Source: Paenibacillus solani
Lineage (GTDB): Bacteria > Bacillota > Bacilli > Paenibacillales > Paenibacillaceae
Reading direction: 5' to 3'
NCBI RefSeq assembly: GCF_001277345.1
Contig: NZ_LIUT01000001.1
Span: 862,491-926,490, forward strand
Length of the DNA stretch: 64,000 bases
The first letter of the stretch is position 1; each line of letters starts with the position of its first letter. This document shows, piece after piece, positions 37,231 to 47,934 of this stretch. Both the position numbers and the translations under genes were made by a program. The notes under the pieces were generated by a model. That model saw only the letters and a list, made by a program, of their open reading frames with translations. It was not told the origin of the DNA and ran no database searches.

Positions 37231-38202
37231 TTGTCACAGCAAACGACCAGCATTCAAATTTTACTTCAAAGCGCATCAGAAGGTCTGGCGTTATTCGGAC
37301 CACAAGATACATTCCTTAAATTAATCGAAAAAGAAATTCCTGCTACGATTGTTTCACGGGAAGCGGTTATCACGATTCGGGGACAGCATCGGAATGTAGA
37401 GAGTCTCGGGCAGCTGTTTGAAGTTCTGCTCCAGCTTGTACGTAACGGCTACATTTTGACCGAGCGTGATATTCTTTATGCTGTGGAACTCGCCAAGGAC
37501 CTGAGAGCCGATCAGCTGCTCGATCTATACAAAGGCGAAATTACGACTACCTTCAAGGGTAAGCCTATCCGTGTAAAAACCATTGGTCAAAAGCACTACG
37601 TGACCACGATCAAGAAACGGGACATTGTCTTCGGCATCGGTCCTGCCGGAACAGGGAAGACCTATTTGGCGGTCGTCCTGGCTGTTGCTGCCCTCAAGGA
37701 AGGGGCTGTCAAACGGATTATACTCACAAGGCCTGCAGTTGAGGCAGGAGAGAGTCTGGGCTTTCTGCCTGGAGATCTGCAAGAGAAGGTTGATCCATAT
37801 CTAAGACCGCTCTACGATGCGTTGTATGATGTTATGGGTCCGGATCAGACTGCGAAAGCGCTTGAACGTGGTTTAATCGAAATAGCGCCTCTTGCATACA
37901 TGCGTGGACGTACACTGGATGATTCATTCATTATTCTGGATGAAGCACAGAATACTACACCTGAACAGATGAAGATGTTCTTAACCCGGCTTGGCTTCGG
38001 TTCGAAGATGGTCATTACCGGGGACGTAACCCAGATTGACCTGCCGCGAGGCAAGAAATCAGGACTTATTGAAGCTAAGAAGATATTAAGCGAGATTGAA
38101 GAAGTGGGATTCGTCTATTTTGCGGAACAGGATGTTGTACGGCACTCTTTAGTACAAAAAATCATCGTCGCATATGATAAAGCAGCAGAAAACCAAGATT
38201 AA
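37231..38202 (+). CDS. phoH: PhoH family ATPase (YbeZ-like)
   Basis: A cytoplasmic P-loop ATPase related to superfamily I helicases, often paired with YbeY in RNA metabolism. Walker A is GPAGTGKT, and the Walker B region reads SFIILDEAQNTTPEQMKM. An N-terminal RNA-binding-like region precedes them. The start codon is TTG at 37231, supported by AAGGAG 11 bases upstream. It is 323 residues long. The phoH-pgpH-ybeY-dgkA-cdd-era order is that of B. subtilis. Confidence 0.95.
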   Translation: MSQQTTSIQILLQSASEGLALFGPQDTFLKLIEKEIPATIVSREAVITIRGQHRNVESLGQLFEVLLQLVRNGYILTERDILYAVELAKDLRADQLLDLYKGEITTTFKGKPIRVKTIGQKHYVTTIKKRDIVFGIGPAGTGKTYLAVVLAVAALKEGAVKRIILTRPAVEAGESLGFLPGDLQEKVDPYLRPLYDALYDVMGPDQTAKALERGLIEIAPLAYMRGRTLDDSFIILDEAQNTTPEQMKMFLTRLGFGSKMVITGDVTQIDLPRGKKSGLIEAKKILSEIEEVGFVYFAEQDVVRHSLVQKIIVAYDKAAENQD

Positions 38203-38216
38203 AGGGGATTGTCGCA

Positions 38217-40523
38217 ATGGCCTCCAAAGAACCATCGACGGACAAGTCCATATGGGGTAAAAACAGCGGATGGAAATATAGCGTGGCAACACGCTATATT
38301 CTGTTTTTGCTGCTAGCTTTACTCTTTTATATCAGTCTAGCATCCAAGTTATTACCGGAGCGCTACGACATACAAGTGAATACCAAAAGTGAAAAGAATA
38401 TCGTTGCGCCTGTGCAGATTGAGGACAGCAAGGCAACCCTGAAGGCACAAGAGGAAAGGGCGGAGGCTGTTCAGCCGATCTACCCTCATGTTCCCCTGCT
38501 GCGCAATGATGTCTTGGTCATTCAAATACTCGACCGCATAGAGCGTTTGAATCAGGATATGGATGTCAGTTCTGCTGAAAAAGTAGAAATCTACCGGAGA
38601 GAAATTCCGAGAATGGCTAAAGAATTCGTACAGAACTTTGTGTCGGCGAACAGCACGAATGAAGCCTATTCCAAAGAGCTGCTTCAGGAAATGCAGCGCG
38701 TGATCAACGAACAAACCTATCGGATACCGGAAGAAACTTACATCAAGCTGCCGAGATTGAATTCCGAGGATATCATTCAGATGAAGTCCGTAGCACGCGA
38801 AATTGTATCCAGATTGATGTTGAATGAAATTGTGGATGCGGACACGGCACGAGCTCGCGTTGCTGAAAGAGTTAATACGAGTTCTTTGAATGACCGGACG
38901 GCAAGGGAAGTCGTTCAGGAATTGGCGAGCTTAACGATTACAGCCAATAAGTTCTACGATGAAGTCGCTACGAAGGAAGCGAAGGTTGAGGCTCGGGAGA
39001 ACACCCCGACCGTCTTTATTAAGCAAGGAGATATCCTTGTTGCGAAGGGCCAGCTCATCACTCCGGAACTTTACGAGCTGCTCGGGAAGAATGGTTTGCT
39101 GAAAGATGACATTAATTATTGGCCGGAGCTGGGGGTACTGCTTCTGTCCATCTTACTGTCTCTGGGCATACTCACCTTCATTCGGCAATCTGAACCCGGC
39201 AAATTTAAATATAACAACGCACAGCTGTTAATGCTTGTTCTGGTATATTTTATTACACTGGTGACTATGCATTTGACGGCGTTCCTGCAGAGTGATTCCC
39301 AAATCTACGTAGGTTATCTTGCGCCTGTGGCGATTGGAGCGATACTGGTTACCCTGCTGCTGGAAACCTCGCTGGCCTATTTCAGCGTCATCATTTTCAG
39401 CATTCTGGCGAGTGTGATATTGAATGTGCAAGGGGAAGTGTTTGATTTTCATTTCGGGTTATATGCAGCTGTAACTTCATGTGTGGCGATCTTCTCAATC
39501 CACCGTGCAAGCCAGCGCTCTACCATGCTGAAGGGGGGCATTATGTCCTCACTCTTTGGTGCGCTGATTGTATTCATCATGCTGCTGGTCAACAACGATA
39601 CATGGACGACTTCAGAAACCTTGTATTCAATCGGCTTCGCCATTGCAGGCGGTCTATTGACGGCGATACTGGTGATCGGCTTAATGCCTTTCTTTGAAGT
39701 AACTTTCGGTATCCTCTCAGCGCTAAAGCTTGTAGAATTGTCAAATCCGAACCATCCATTGCTGCGCAAGCTGCTTACGGAAACGCCAGGCACTTACCAT
39801 CACAGTGTAATGGTTGGAAACTTGTCAGAAGCTGCAGCTGAAGCAATAGGCGCCAATGGTTTACTGTGCCGCGTTGGCTCTTATTATCATGATATCGGGA
39901 AAACCAAGCGGCCGATCTATTTCATTGAGAACCAGAACAATATGGAGAATCCTCATGATTCTATAGAACCCAAACTGAGCAAATCCATCATCGTTGCCCA
40001 TGCAAGAGATGGTGTGGAAATGCTTAAGGAGTACAAGCTGCCCAAACCGATTCGGGATATTGCGGAGCAGCATCATGGTACAACATTCTTACATTATTTT
40101 TATCATAAAGCGGTGCGACAAGCGGAAGAGCAAGGGGTAGAACCCGATTTTACAGAAGATGATTTCCGGTATCCGGGACCGAAGGCTCAATCCAAAGAAT
40201 CTGCGATTGTCGGCATAGCCGATAGCGTGGAAGCAGCAGTCCGATCGTTGCGCAAACCGACGGTGGAACAGGTGGAATCGATGATCGAGAAGATCATCAA
40301 AGGACGCTTGGATGATCACCAGTTTAACGATTGCGATTTAACGATGAAGGAACTGGATATTATCGCCAAGACATTAAAGGAAACGGTCATGGGGATTTTC
40401 CACTCCCGGATTGAGTATCCGGAAGATGTGAAACGGCCCAAGCCGCCCGTTCCATCCGAGGGTGAAGCTCCGGCAACGTCTGGGACACCCGCAACAAGTG
40501 ATGAACAGAGAAGGAGCGTTTAA
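38217..40523 (+). CDS. pgpH: Cyclic-di-AMP phosphodiesterase PgpH (7TMR-HD family)
   Basis: A membrane enzyme that hydrolyses the second messenger c-di-AMP to pApA. A first membrane helix (about 26-44) precedes a long extracellular 7TMR-HDED domain (45-295). About seven helices follow (300-490), then a cytoplasmic HD domain with TYHHSVMVGNLSEAAAE, YYHDIGKTKRP, IVAHARDG and the metal-binding histidines of IAEQHHGTTFLHYFYHKA. At 768 residues it is longer than B. subtilis PgpH (YqfF, 711), partly through a Pro/Thr-rich C-terminal tail. It lies 14 bp after phoH and 2 bp before ybeY. Confidence 0.95.
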   Translation: MASKEPSTDKSIWGKNSGWKYSVATRYILFLLLALLFYISLASKLLPERYDIQVNTKSEKNIVAPVQIEDSKATLKAQEERAEAVQPIYPHVPLLRNDVLVIQILDRIERLNQDMDVSSAEKVEIYRREIPRMAKEFVQNFVSANSTNEAYSKELLQEMQRVINEQTYRIPEETYIKLPRLNSEDIIQMKSVAREIVSRLMLNEIVDADTARARVAERVNTSSLNDRTAREVVQELASLTITANKFYDEVATKEAKVEARENTPTVFIKQGDILVAKGQLITPELYELLGKNGLLKDDINYWPELGVLLLSILLSLGILTFIRQSEPGKFKYNNAQLLMLVLVYFITLVTMHLTAFLQSDSQIYVGYLAPVAIGAILVTLLLETSLAYFSVIIFSILASVILNVQGEVFDFHFGLYAAVTSCVAIFSIHRASQRSTMLKGGIMSSLFGALIVFIMLLVNNDTWTTSETLYSIGFAIAGGLLTAILVIGLMPFFEVTFGILSALKLVELSNPNHPLLRKLLTETPGTYHHSVMVGNLSEAAAEAIGANGLLCRVGSYYHDIGKTKRPIYFIENQNNMENPHDSIEPKLSKSIIVAHARDGVEMLKEYKLPKPIRDIAEQHHGTTFLHYFYHKAVRQAEEQGVEPDFTEDDFRYPGPKAQSKESAIVGIADSVEAAVRSLRKPTVEQVESMIEKIIKGRLDDHQFNDCDLTMKELDIIAKTLKETVMGIFHSRIEYPEDVKRPKPPVPSEGEAPATSGTPATSDEQRRSV

Positions 40524-40525
40524 GA

Positions 40526-41023
40526 ATGAGCCTGCAGCTGGCATGGAATAATGAACAAGAGAATTTTCAGATTAGCGATGAGTTGATCGCTCTGCTCGAA
40601 GCGATACTTCAGAAGGCTGGAGAGGCCGAAGGGGTAAGTGATGGAGAAGTCGATTTAACCTTTGTCGATGATGAACAGATCCATCAGTTGAACCGGGAGT
40701 ATCGGGGGATCGATCGTCCAACGGATGTATTATCCTTTGCCATGAATGAGATCACAAATGATGAACTTGAGATCATTTATGAGCTTGAAGAGGACGATGC
40801 TTCGGGTGGTATACCGAATGTTCTAGGGGATATAATTATTTCTGTCCCTCGTGCAAAGCTGCAAAGTGAGGAATACGGACATTCATTGGAACGGGAGTTA
40901 GGTTTTCTCTTTGTCCACGGATTTCTGCATTTGCTTGGATACGATCATCAGGATGAGGCAAGCGAAGCCGAAATGATGGGCAAACAGGAGGCTGTACTTG
41001 CAGAAGTAGGATTGACAAGATAG
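40526..41023 (+). CDS. ybeY: Endoribonuclease YbeY, rRNA maturation factor
   Basis: A single-strand RNase for 16S rRNA 3' maturation and ribosome quality control. The zinc motif HGFLHLLGYDH carries the three histidine ligands. Upstream motifs include LTFVDDEQIHQLNREYRGIDRPTDVLSF and GDIIIS, typical of the family. At 165 residues it is full length. GAGAAGGAGCG precedes the ATG. Its last base is the first base of the dgkA start (TAGTG). Confidence 0.96.
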   Translation: MSLQLAWNNEQENFQISDELIALLEAILQKAGEAEGVSDGEVDLTFVDDEQIHQLNREYRGIDRPTDVLSFAMNEITNDELEIIYELEEDDASGGIPNVLGDIIISVPRAKLQSEEYGHSLERELGFLFVHGFLHLLGYDHQDEASEAEMMGKQEAVLAEVGLTR

Positions 41024-41409
41024 TGAAGCCGCATAGATACTCGTTATACAGAGCCTTTGGGTGTGCCATGCGCGGCATAACGACTGCCGTTAAAACCGAA
41101 CGCAATATGAAAATTCACATTGCTGCTGCCTTGATTGTATTCATTGCAGCAGCAATGCTGCAATTGGATCGAGTACGCTGGTTATTCCTGCTGGTGGCGG
41201 TTGCTATGGTATTCGTGGCGGAGCTGATGAATACCGCTGTGGAAGCGGTGGTTGATTTGATTTCTCCTGAAGAGCATGTGTTAGCCCGGGTGGCTAAGGA
41301 TACTGCAGCCGGTGCAGCATTAGTTGCAGCGGTATTTGCCGTCGTAATCGGGATTATCGTCTTCTATGAACCAGTATGGGATTGGCTACAGCATAGGTTG
41401 ATCACTTAA
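41023..41409 (+). CDS. dgkA: Diacylglycerol/undecaprenol kinase
   Basis: A small integral membrane lipid kinase. In Gram-positive bacteria this family mainly phosphorylates undecaprenol, feeding the cell-wall carrier pool. An N-terminal amphipathic segment (FGCAMRGITTAVKTERNMKIH) is followed by three membrane helices, and the signature AELMNTAVEAVVDLISPEEH contains the metal-binding Glu and Asn. It is 128 residues long. The GTG start overlaps the ybeY stop by one base, so translation is coupled. Confidence 0.94.
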   Translation: MKPHRYSLYRAFGCAMRGITTAVKTERNMKIHIAAALIVFIAAAMLQLDRVRWLFLLVAVAMVFVAELMNTAVEAVVDLISPEEHVLARVAKDTAAGAALVAAVFAVVIGIIVFYEPVWDWLQHRLIT

Positions 41410-41424
41410 CCTTAGGAGGTATGA

Positions 41425-41835
<411 letters not shown>

Positions 41836-41902
41836 GAAATCAAGATTACGGAATATATAGAATTAAACAACAGGTGTTCATGAACAGTAGCGGAGGAATG
41901 GT

Positions 41903-42805
41903 ATGCAGAAAAAACAGTTTAAATCGGGCTTTGTGGCTATAATTGGAAGACCGAACGTAGGAAAATCAACGCTCATGAATCAAGTCATCGGCCAAAAGAT
42001 TGCGATTATGTCGGATAAGCCGCAAACGACTCGAAACAAAATTCATGGTGTATATACGACTAATGAATCCCAAGTGGTCTTCCTGGATACTCCGGGAATT
42101 CACAAGCGTCAATCCAAGCTCGGGGATTATATGAACCAGACTGCACTCGGCACGCTGGGTGAAGTTGAAGCCGCTTTGTTTCTGGTCGACGCTTCCGAGG
42201 GAATTGGCGGGGGAGACCGGTATATCGCAGAGCAGCTGAAGAAAATCAAGACGCCGATTATCTTAGTGTTGAATAAAATTGACAAGATAGAGCCGCCTGC
42301 GCTGCTTCCTCTTATTGAACAATATCGGAAGCTCCATGACTTTGCGGAAATTGTGCCGATATCAGCAAAACTGGGCAGTAATGTGAATACGCTGCTGGAT
42401 CAGATTCAGCGTTACTTGCCGCCGGGTCCCCAATATTACCCGGAGGACCAGGTTACGGATCATCCTGAGCAGTTTGTATGCGCTGAGCTGATTCGTGAGA
42501 AGATTTTACACATGACAAGAGAGGAAGTGCCTCACTCCATCGCGGTCACCATCGAAGATATGCGGGTTGAACAGAACGGAACGGTATATATTTCAGCTGT
42601 TATATTTGTGGAACGTGATTCCCAGAAAGGCATCATCATCGGCAAGCAGGGGGCATTGCTGAAAGAAGTAGGCAGACAAGCCCGTCAAGATATTCAGAGG
42701 CTTCTAGGGTCCAAGATTTTCTTGGAGCTCTGGGTCAAGGTAAAAAAAGATTGGCGCAATCAAGAACGCGTTCTTCGAGATCTCGGATTTCACCGTGGAG
42801 AATAA
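41903..42805 (+). CDS. era: GTPase Era
   Basis: Essential GTPase for 30S assembly that binds the 3' end of 16S rRNA. GTPase motifs are GRPNVGKST (G1), DTPGIHKR (G3), NKIDKI (G4) and SAK (G5). The C-terminal KH domain has [15 protein letters not shown]. At 300 residues it is full length. GGAGGAATGGT precedes the ATG. It is neighboured by cdd, yqzL and recO, the conserved Bacillales set. Confidence 0.98.
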   Translation: MQKKQFKSGFVAIIGRPNVGKSTLMNQVIGQKIAIMSDKPQTTRNKIHGVYTTNESQVVFLDTPGIHKRQSKLGDYMNQTALGTLGEVEAALFLVDASEGIGGGDRYIAEQLKKIKTPIILVLNKIDKIEPPALLPLIEQYRKLHDFAEIVPISAKLGSNVNTLLDQIQRYLPPGPQYYPEDQVTDHPEQFVCAELIREKILHMTREEVPHSIAVTIEDMRVEQNGTVYISAVIFVERDSQKGIIIGKQGALLKEVGRQARQDIQRLLGSKIFLELWVKVKKDWRNQERVLRDLGFHRGE

Positions 42806-42939
42806 TACTCGGTAGAATTATACGTAGATTATGCACTGTGGCCGCCTGCCAACAATTGCAATTCATAAATCCGCCATGAATGTACATCCTAATTTTCGTA
42901 TATGCGATACGTCATTTCCGAGAGAGAGGATGAATACGA

Positions 42940-43080
42940 ATGCGAGATTTTTCGTGGAAGTATTTTGCGATGACTGGAGATGTCGATGCGTATTTGCTGT
43001 ATAAGGAAACCGAAGGCGAAACGGTCCTTACAGCTGCATCCGTTGAAGATGAGGCGGCCCCTTATGAAGAAGACGAATAA
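42940..43080 (+). CDS. yqzL: YqzL family small protein, 46 aa
   Basis: A tiny protein beginning MRDFSWKYFAMTGDVDAYLLYKE, which matches my recollection of B. subtilis YqzL (start MLDFTWKVFSQTGNIDTYLL), also encoded between era and recO. The C-terminus is acidic (VEDEAAPYEEDE). The ATG is preceded by AGAGAGGA. Function is unknown. It is easily missed because of its length. Confidence 0.85.
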   Translation: MRDFSWKYFAMTGDVDAYLLYKETEGETVLTAASVEDEAAPYEEDE

Positions 43081-43116
43081 TTATTGGTTGCTCCAGGAAT
43101 GGTTGGGGGAAAGCGC

Positions 43117-43872
43117 ATGCTATATCGGGCGGAAGGGATTGTCATCCGCAGCATGGACTACGGAGAAGGGAACAAAATCATTACACTTTGCACCCAGGAA
43201 TCGGGCAAGGTAGGCGTGCTGGTCAGAGGAGCAAAAAAGGTGAAAAGCCGGCATGCTGCTCTGACCCAGCTGTTTACGTATGGCGAGTATGTGTTTTTTC
43301 GGAATGGCACCGGGCTAGGAACCTTGAACGCCGGGGAGATCATGGAGTCCCATCACGAGCTCCGGGAAGACTTAATTAAAGCGGCCTATGCTTCTTATGC
43401 TTGCGAGCTCTTGGATCGGGTGCTGCAGGATGAGGAGACGGGCGCTTTTTGGTTTCATCAGCTAAAAGCTTGTCTACAGGCGCTTCAAGAGGATAAGGAT
43501 CCTCAAATCATCATCAATTTGTACGAGATGAAAATTTTGCAGGCAGCGGGCTATGGGCCTGAGCTGGGTGTTTGCATTTCGTGCAATCAACCCAGGGCTG
43601 ATGAAGATATGCTGGTTAGTCCCCGCTTGGGCGGGGTACTGTGCCGTTACTGCAAACATCTGGATCCCCCAGCCATGGCGATCTCGCCCCGAACATTGAA
43701 GGTGCTGCGCATGTTTGGCAAACTGGATTTAAGACGGCTGGGCAACATCGATGTAAAGGATGAGACGAAAGCCGAGCTCAAAAAAGTACTGAGAGCGCTC
43801 ATGGACATGCAGCTGGGATTACGTCTGAAGTCGCAAAATTTTCTCGATCAAATGGACAAGTACAACATTTGA
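43117..43872 (+). CDS. recO: DNA repair protein RecO
   Basis: A recombination mediator that helps RecA displace SSB (RecFOR pathway). The N-terminal OB fold starts MLYRAEGIVIRSMDYGEGNKIIT. A zinc module is formed by CISC and CRYC in the C-terminal helical domain. The ATG at 43117, after GGGGGA, gives 251 residues, close to the 255 of B. subtilis; the frame opens earlier at a TTG (43084). The stop codon is overlapped by the -35 box of the glyQS T-box promoter. Confidence 0.95.
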   Translation: MLYRAEGIVIRSMDYGEGNKIITLCTQESGKVGVLVRGAKKVKSRHAALTQLFTYGEYVFFRNGTGLGTLNAGEIMESHHELREDLIKAAYASYACELLDRVLQDEETGAFWFHQLKACLQALQEDKDPQIIINLYEMKILQAAGYGPELGVCISCNQPRADEDMLVSPRLGGVLCRYCKHLDPPAMAISPRTLKVLRMFGKLDLRRLGNIDVKDETKAELKKVLRALMDMQLGLRLKSQNFLDQMDKYNI

Positions 43873-43897
43873 CGTAAGGTATAGAATGAGGTATTAT
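43869..43897 (+). promoter_or_regulatory. Sigma-A promoter of the glyQS T-box
   Basis: TTGACG (43869-43874), a 17-bp spacer and TATTAT (43892-43897). The -35 spans the recO stop codon. The start would be near 43904. Confidence 0.75.
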
Positions 43898-43904
43898 ATT
43901 TATC

Positions 43905-44172
43905 AGTTTATTAGTTTTTTGAATACTGACATGCATTGAACGGGAAAGTAGTGAGTAATCCATCCGTGATAGCGAGCCGGGGGCGGTGGAAGCCTGGCAG
44001 GAGATATTCATGAACAGGGCACCCGGGAGCATGGTGAAACGATAAAGTGGGTTTTGCTTATCGCTTAAGAATTGTCGGCGACCATTAGCAAGGCCAAGTA
44101 GGGTGGAACCGCGGGAAGCTACAGCTCTCGTCCCTATGTCTGTGCAACAGGCGTAGGACGAGAGCTTTTTGT
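43905..44172 (+). promoter_or_regulatory. Glycine T-box riboswitch with terminator
   Basis: A tRNA-sensing leader. The conserved T-box GGGTGGAACCGCGGG is at 44101-44115; its TGGA bulge can pair with the UCCA end of tRNA-Gly. Stem I contains GAGTA and GCGAGCCGGGGGCGGTGG. The likely specifier codon is GGC at 44018-44020, in a CAGGGCACC context followed by A. The terminator is AGCTCTCGTCC (44123-44133) paired with GGACGAGAGCT (44156-44166) and TTTT. Uncharged tRNA-Gly should stabilise the antiterminator and switch glyQS on. Confidence 0.93.
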
Positions 44173-44227
44173 TGTACAGAGAAATTGCGAATTTGGAATT
44201 GAAAAAGAAAGAAAAGGAGCAAAAATC

Positions 44228-45115
44228 ATGAATTTTCAACAAATGATTTTGACGCTGCAGCAGTTTTGGGCCGAACAGAACTGTATCATCGTGCAGCCGT
44301 ACGACACGGAAAAAGGTGCCGGTACCATGAACCCGATGACGTATTTGCGTTCAATCGGACCTGAGCCGTGGAATGTGGCATATGTGGAGCCTTCCCGCCG
44401 CCCGGCTGACGGTCGTTATGGGGAGAACCCGAACCGTTTGTATCAGCATCACCAATTTCAGGTTATATTGAAACCTTCGCCTGATAATATTCAAGAGTTG
44501 TATTTGGAGAGTTTGGAGCGTCTTGGCATCAATCCGCTTGATCATGACATCCGTTTTGTTGAGGATAACTGGGAAGCCCCGACACTCGGTGCATGGGGCC
44601 TGGGTTGGGAAGTATGGCTGGATGGGATGGAAATTACCCAATTTACCTACTTCCAACAGGTTGGCGGCATTGACGCCAATCCGGTCGCTGTAGAAATCAC
44701 CTACGGGATGGAGCGTCTTGCATCCTATATTCAGGATAAAGAGAATGTGTTCGACCTGGAGTGGGTGGACGGCATCACATACGGGGATGTTTTCCATCAG
44801 CCGGAATATGAGCATTCGAAGTACACATTTGAAGTATCGGATGTCAAAATGCTGTTTACGTTGTTTAACATGTACGAGGAAGAAGCAAACAAAGCGATGA
44901 ACCAGCATCTTGTCTTCCCGGCTTATGATTATGTGCTGAAGTGCTCTCACACGTTTAACCTGCTGGATGCTCGAGGCGCGATCAGCGTTACGGAGAGAAC
45001 GGGATACATTATGCGTGTGCGGAACCTGGCGCGTCAGGTAGCGGCAACATATTTGGAGGAACGCGAGAAGCTGGGCTTCCCGCTGATTAAGAAAGGGGGC
45101 GCAGAGCATGTCTAG
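44228..45115 (+). CDS. glyQ: Glycine--tRNA ligase alpha subunit
   Basis: Catalytic subunit of the bacterial heterotetrameric glycyl-tRNA synthetase. The N-terminus [19 protein letters not shown], the motif [19 protein letters not shown], and the run [19 protein letters not shown] are family signatures. At 295 residues it is full length. AAAGGAGC precedes the ATG. It overlaps glyS by 8 bp and is controlled by the upstream T-box. Confidence 0.98.
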   Translation: MNFQQMILTLQQFWAEQNCIIVQPYDTEKGAGTMNPMTYLRSIGPEPWNVAYVEPSRRPADGRYGENPNRLYQHHQFQVILKPSPDNIQELYLESLERLGINPLDHDIRFVEDNWEAPTLGAWGLGWEVWLDGMEITQFTYFQQVGGIDANPVAVEITYGMERLASYIQDKENVFDLEWVDGITYGDVFHQPEYEHSKYTFEVSDVKMLFTLFNMYEEEANKAMNQHLVFPAYDYVLKCSHTFNLLDARGAISVTERTGYIMRVRNLARQVAATYLEEREKLGFPLIKKGGAEHV

Positions 45116-47186
45116 AGATTTACTGTTCGAGATTGGTCTGGAAGAGGTCCCGGCAAGGTTTCTGCGCGCCGCAATGGAGCAGCTACAGGACAAAGTGGTT
45201 AAATGGCTGGATGCTTCCAGAATCGGGCATGGAGAAGTTACGGCTTACGCTACGCCGCGCCGCTTAGCGGTATGGGTACAAAACGTTGCCGATAAGCAGG
45301 AGGATATCAGCGAGGAAGTGAAAGGCCCTTCCCGCAAGATCGCTTTGGATGAGAGCGGCCAGTGGAGCAAAGCTGCGCTTGGTTTTGCCAAGAGCCAAGG
45401 CGTAGATCCGGAAAGCTTTACGTTTAAGGAACTCGGTGGGGTGGAGTATATCTATGTGACCAAGAATAGCGTCGGTGTAGAGACGAAGTCGATTCTTTCT
45501 GAAGGACTTCATGGTATCTTAACTTCGATGACGTTCCCAAAAAACATGCGCTGGGGAGCACACGAATTTAAATTTGTACGTCCGATAAAGTGGATGGTCG
45601 CTTTGCTGGGCAGTGATATAATCGATCTGGAAATTACGGGTGTAAAGGCAGGAAACGTAACACGTGGTCATCGATTCCTTGGTGGTGAAGCTGTTGTTAT
45701 TTCTGAGGCCTCGGCATATCGTGATGTTCTTCGTGAACAGCATGTCATCGTAGATGTGAAGGAGCGCCAAGATATGATTGTGGCGCAGATCGAGAATTTG
45801 GCCCAGGAGAAAGGCTGGAATATCGCAATCAAGGATGACCTGCTTGAAGAGGTCTTGTTCCTGGTTGAAACTCCAACCGTGTTGTACGGAACATTCGATT
45901 CTTCGTTCCTTCATATCCCGCAGGAAGTACTGATTACTTCGATGCGCGAGCATCAGCGCTATTTCCCGGTACTCGATAACCAGGGACAGCTGCTTCCATT
46001 CTTCGTAACGGTTCGTAACGGAGACAGACGTTCGCTGGACGTTATTGCAAGAGGAAACGAGAAGGTGCTTCGCGCACGTTTGTCAGATGCGAAATTCTTC
46101 TACGAGGAAGATCAGAAGCTGCAGATCAAAGACGCGCTGTCGAAGCTGGAAAGCATTGTGTTCCATGAAGAACTCGGTACCATCGGCGATAAAGTCCGCC
46201 GAATCCGCCGGATTTCCGATCAGCTGTCAGCAAAATTTAATATCTCGGCAGATACGGCAGATTCTGTAAGCCGAGCTGCGGATATTTGCAAATTCGATCT
46301 GGTTACCCAGATGGTTTATGAGTTCCCTGAGCTGCAGGGCGTAATGGGCGAAGATTACGCAAGAAAAGCCGGTGAGAAGGAAGATGTGGCTAAAGCGGTC
46401 TTTGAGCATTACCAGCCTCGCTTTGCGGGAGATGCAGTCCCTTCCACTCAAGTCGGATCCATCGTCAGCATTGCAGATAAAATCGACACCATTGTAGGCT
46501 GCTTCTCCATCGGCATTATCCCAACCGGCTCCCAGGATCCATATGCACTGCGTCGTCAGGCTGCAGGTATCGTACAAATTATACTGGAGCATCAACTACC
46601 CGTAACGTTATCGGATGTGTTTGGCATAGCTCTGGAGGTTCATGAGAACATTCGGGCCTTGAAGCGCTCCACTGATGAAATCCGTAAAGACCTTAAGGAA
46701 TTCTTCGGCCTGCGTGTGAAGAAGCTGCTGTCTGAAGATCAGCGTTATGATGTGGTGGATGCGGTCATTACAGCCGGATTTGATCATGTTGTGTCGGTTG
46801 TATCCCGCGGCCATGCCCTCATGCATGCTGTGGAGAATGTTGAGGATTTCAAAACGGTGGTTGAGTCCTTCAATAGGGTAAGCAATTTGGCTGCCAAGGC
46901 AGGCAAGGCTGCTGTTAATTCGGAACTGTTTACAGAGCTTGAGGAGAGCGAGCTATATGAAGCTTGGCAAGCGATCCGTAACGATTACCAAGCTGCACTA
47001 GAGGCAGCGGATGGCGAACGCTCGCTGTCCTTGCTCAGTGGATTGAAAGGACCGATCACGAAGTTTTTTGATTCCGTCATGGTTATGGCCGAAGATGAAG
47101 CAGTCCGTGCAAATCGTCTTGCCTTGCTCTCGGGAATCGACGGTGATTTAAAACGCTACGCCGATTTCACAAAATTGGTGTGGTAG
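45108..47186 (+). CDS. glyS: Glycine--tRNA ligase beta subunit
   Basis: tRNA-binding subunit of the alpha2-beta2 glycyl-tRNA synthetase. It starts [19 protein letters not shown], has the family run [10 protein letters not shown] and [12 protein letters not shown], and HD-like and DALR anticodon-binding regions in the C-terminal half ([15 protein letters not shown]). At 692 residues it is the normal length. The ATG lies inside the end of glyQ, with AAAGGGGG upstream, which suggests coupled translation and 1:1 stoichiometry. Confidence 0.98.
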   Translation: MSRDLLFEIGLEEVPARFLRAAMEQLQDKVVKWLDASRIGHGEVTAYATPRRLAVWVQNVADKQEDISEEVKGPSRKIALDESGQWSKAALGFAKSQGVDPESFTFKELGGVEYIYVTKNSVGVETKSILSEGLHGILTSMTFPKNMRWGAHEFKFVRPIKWMVALLGSDIIDLEITGVKAGNVTRGHRFLGGEAVVISEASAYRDVLREQHVIVDVKERQDMIVAQIENLAQEKGWNIAIKDDLLEEVLFLVETPTVLYGTFDSSFLHIPQEVLITSMREHQRYFPVLDNQGQLLPFFVTVRNGDRRSLDVIARGNEKVLRARLSDAKFFYEEDQKLQIKDALSKLESIVFHEELGTIGDKVRRIRRISDQLSAKFNISADTADSVSRAADICKFDLVTQMVYEFPELQGVMGEDYARKAGEKEDVAKAVFEHYQPRFAGDAVPSTQVGSIVSIADKIDTIVGCFSIGIIPTGSQDPYALRRQAAGIVQIILEHQLPVTLSDVFGIALEVHENIRALKRSTDEIRKDLKEFFGLRVKKLLSEDQRYDVVDAVITAGFDHVVSVVSRGHALMHAVENVEDFKTVVESFNRVSNLAAKAGKAAVNSELFTELEESELYEAWQAIRNDYQAALEAADGERSLSLLSGLKGPITKFFDSVMVMAEDEAVRANRLALLSGIDGDLKRYADFTKLVW

Positions 47187-47231
47187 TTGGTGGCAGTATG
47201 ATTAAGCAAATGTTATAATGCATTGTTCAGT

Positions 47232-47272
47232 GAAAGCGACAGCCTGCGCAGAAGCGCCGGATGGCGCTTTCG
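47232..47272 (+). terminator. Hairpin after glyS with two alternative 5' arms
   Basis: GAAGCGCC (47251-47258) pairs with GGCGCTTTC (47263-47271). An upstream GAAAGCG (47232-47238) can pair with the same CGCTTTC. No T-run follows, so termination is uncertain. Confidence 0.45.
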
Positions 47273-47362
47273 CTATGCATAACAGGTATTGCTGGAGGGG
47301 AGCAAGCAATAGCTGCCGCATTGTTTATTTGTGAAGCAGGATTTTATTCGGCCAAAGACGTA

Positions 47363-47368
47363 TATAAT
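47363..47368 (+). promoter_or_regulatory. Candidate -10 box before yqxD-dnaG-sigA
   Basis: TATAAT at 47363-47368 with only a weak AT-rich -35 about 17 bp upstream (GATTTT). It could drive yqxD, dnaG and sigA. Sigma-A-operon promoters are often multiple, and others may be missed. Confidence 0.35.
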
Positions 47369-47419
47369 AATATACAGTTATAAAGATGATTCTAAGATTA
47401 GATAGAGCTGGTGATGCGA

Positions 47420-47893
47420 ATGAACGATAGCTGCTCCATTTCGATCGTGGTTGATGGGGATGCATGTCCAGTTAAGAAAGAAATTGCCGAGACGGCCCTT
47501 GCATTCCGTGTGCCGGTACTGCTTGTTTCTTCCTATGATCATCTGCAGCAGCCGGAGACAGGAGTTACAACGATCCAGGTGGATCGAAGTGACCAAAGTG
47601 CGGATCTCTACATTGCCAACCATATCTCCAGAGGAGATATCGTAGTGACGCAGGATTATGGACTGGCTGCCCTTGCACTTGCCAAATCATGCCATGTTAT
47701 ATCCTTTCGGGGTCGGATTTTCCATAATTCGGATATTGATTTTATGCTCGATTCCCGGCACCATCAAGCCAAAGCGAGAAAGCAAGGAAGGTACGGAAAA
47801 GGTCCCAAAAAATTGGTTGACGAAGACCGGAGGTTTTTTCAACATAAACTGACAAAACTTTTGCATGAATTGCAGGAGAATGTCCACCCGTAG
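47420..47893 (+). CDS. yqxD: UPF0178/DUF188 family protein (YqxD/YaiI)
   Basis: A 157-residue conserved protein with a PIN-like fold, so perhaps a nuclease, though unproven. Family motifs are VVDGDACPVKKEI, GDIVVTQDYGLAALAL and VISFRGRIFHNSDIDFML. I chose the ATG at 47420, preceded by GGTGAT, over an ATG at 47414 and a GTG at 47411 in the same frame. It is 41 bp upstream of dnaG, as in B. subtilis. Confidence 0.9.
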   Translation: MNDSCSISIVVDGDACPVKKEIAETALAFRVPVLLVSSYDHLQQPETGVTTIQVDRSDQSADLYIANHISRGDIVVTQDYGLAALALAKSCHVISFRGRIFHNSDIDFMLDSRHHQAKARKQGRYGKGPKKLVDEDRRFFQHKLTKLLHELQENVHP

Positions 47894-47934
47894 CGAATAC
47901 TATTTACGTGCCAAAAGAGATGAAGGTGGTTTGG

